Assembly: GCA_020029455.1 (NCBI GenBank)
Contig: JAIBJH010000062.1
Coordinates: forward strand, 1-12,139
Length of the DNA stretch: 12,139 nt
Direction: 5' to 3'
DNA from: Hyphomicrobiales bacterium
Lineage (GTDB): Bacteria > Pseudomonadota > Alphaproteobacteria > Rhizobiales > Aestuariivirgaceae
Made by a program: the position numbers and the translations under genes. Numbering within the stretch: the stretch's first letter is position 1; the number at the start of each line of letters is the position of its first letter. The notes under the pieces are model-generated. The model did not search any database, was not told where the DNA came from, and saw nothing but the letters and a program-made list of their open reading frames with translations. Positions 11,998 through 12,139 of the stretch are shown in pieces.

Positions 11998-12139
11998 TAT
12001 TTACCGGCGCCAATTCGGATACGACGCGCACATGACGGTGGTTGAGGTTGCTCTCGGTGATATCGGGAATGATCACGCGCTGATAGCCCAGCCAGTGATG
12101 CTCGCCGTCAGGTTTCACCATGACGGCAAGCACATGGTC
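11984..12139 (-). CDS. 3' end of an unrecognised gene
   Basis: Reading in from the right edge, 51 codons are open before a TGA at 11986-11984. They encode DHVLAVMVKPDGEHHWLGYQ and end in RVVSELAPVNIRLL. The composition is that of an ordinary soluble protein, and I do not recognise the family. It is convergent with the plus-strand gene at 11299 and overlaps it by 14 bases. The rest of the gene lies outside the window. Confidence 0.6.
   Translation of the reverse strand, partial: DHVLAVMVKPDGEHHWLGYQRVIIPDITESNLNHRHVRVVSELAPVNIRLL

Overview
The window looks like chromosomal DNA of an alphaproteobacterium, most likely in the order Hyphomicrobiales (Rhizobiales). The evidence is the gene set and order: glyA followed by nrdR, a LdtR/LdtP-type regulator and L,D-transpeptidase pair, a C4-pathway 5-aminolevulinate synthase, hemB near a bacterial leucyltransferase (bpt), an extensin-like secreted protein, and palindromic intergenic elements of a kind common in this order. 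I cannot name the genus. No tRNA, rRNA, insertion sequence or CRISPR array was seen.

Layout. Positions 1-7276 are all on the minus strand. In transcription order (right to left) they hold a proline-rich secreted protein of unknown function (7276-6278), the MarR-type regulator ldtR (6047-5532) with its own terminator, the L,D-transpeptidase ldtP (5239-3284) with a good promoter, then hemA (3072-1849), glyA (1764-430) and nrdR (412-1, cut by the window edge). From 7623 the plus strand carries an extensin-like secreted protein and hemB. A convergent NAD(P)-dependent beta-hydroxyacid dehydrogenase (10309-9434) follows. Then come plus-strand bpt (10403-11134), a plus-strand unknown gene (11299-11997), and the 3' end of a minus-strand gene at the right edge.

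Function. Two themes are mixed. One is the start of heme synthesis: GlyA makes glycine, HemA condenses glycine with succinyl-CoA, and HemB makes porphobilinogen. The other is the cell envelope: LdtP cross-links peptidoglycan under probable LdtR control, and two divergent secreted proteins (proline-rich protein and extensin-like protein) sit next to it. NrdR (ribonucleotide reductase repressor) and Bpt (N-end rule tagging) are housekeeping.

The most unusual structure is the divergent promoter region at about 7229-7693. It is an old, diverged tandem duplication: the start of the left gene, both promoters and the start of the right gene occur twice, leaving broken copies of both gene starts in the middle. 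Other points of note are an internally duplicated Cys-flanked domain in the proline-rich protein, a palindrome over the ldtP -35 box, a histone-H1-like lysine tail on GlyA, two Cys-loop repeats at the end of LdtP, a bpt gene that looks leaderless, and a palindromic element read as the C-terminus of the last plus-strand gene. I found no clear new defence or mobile system.
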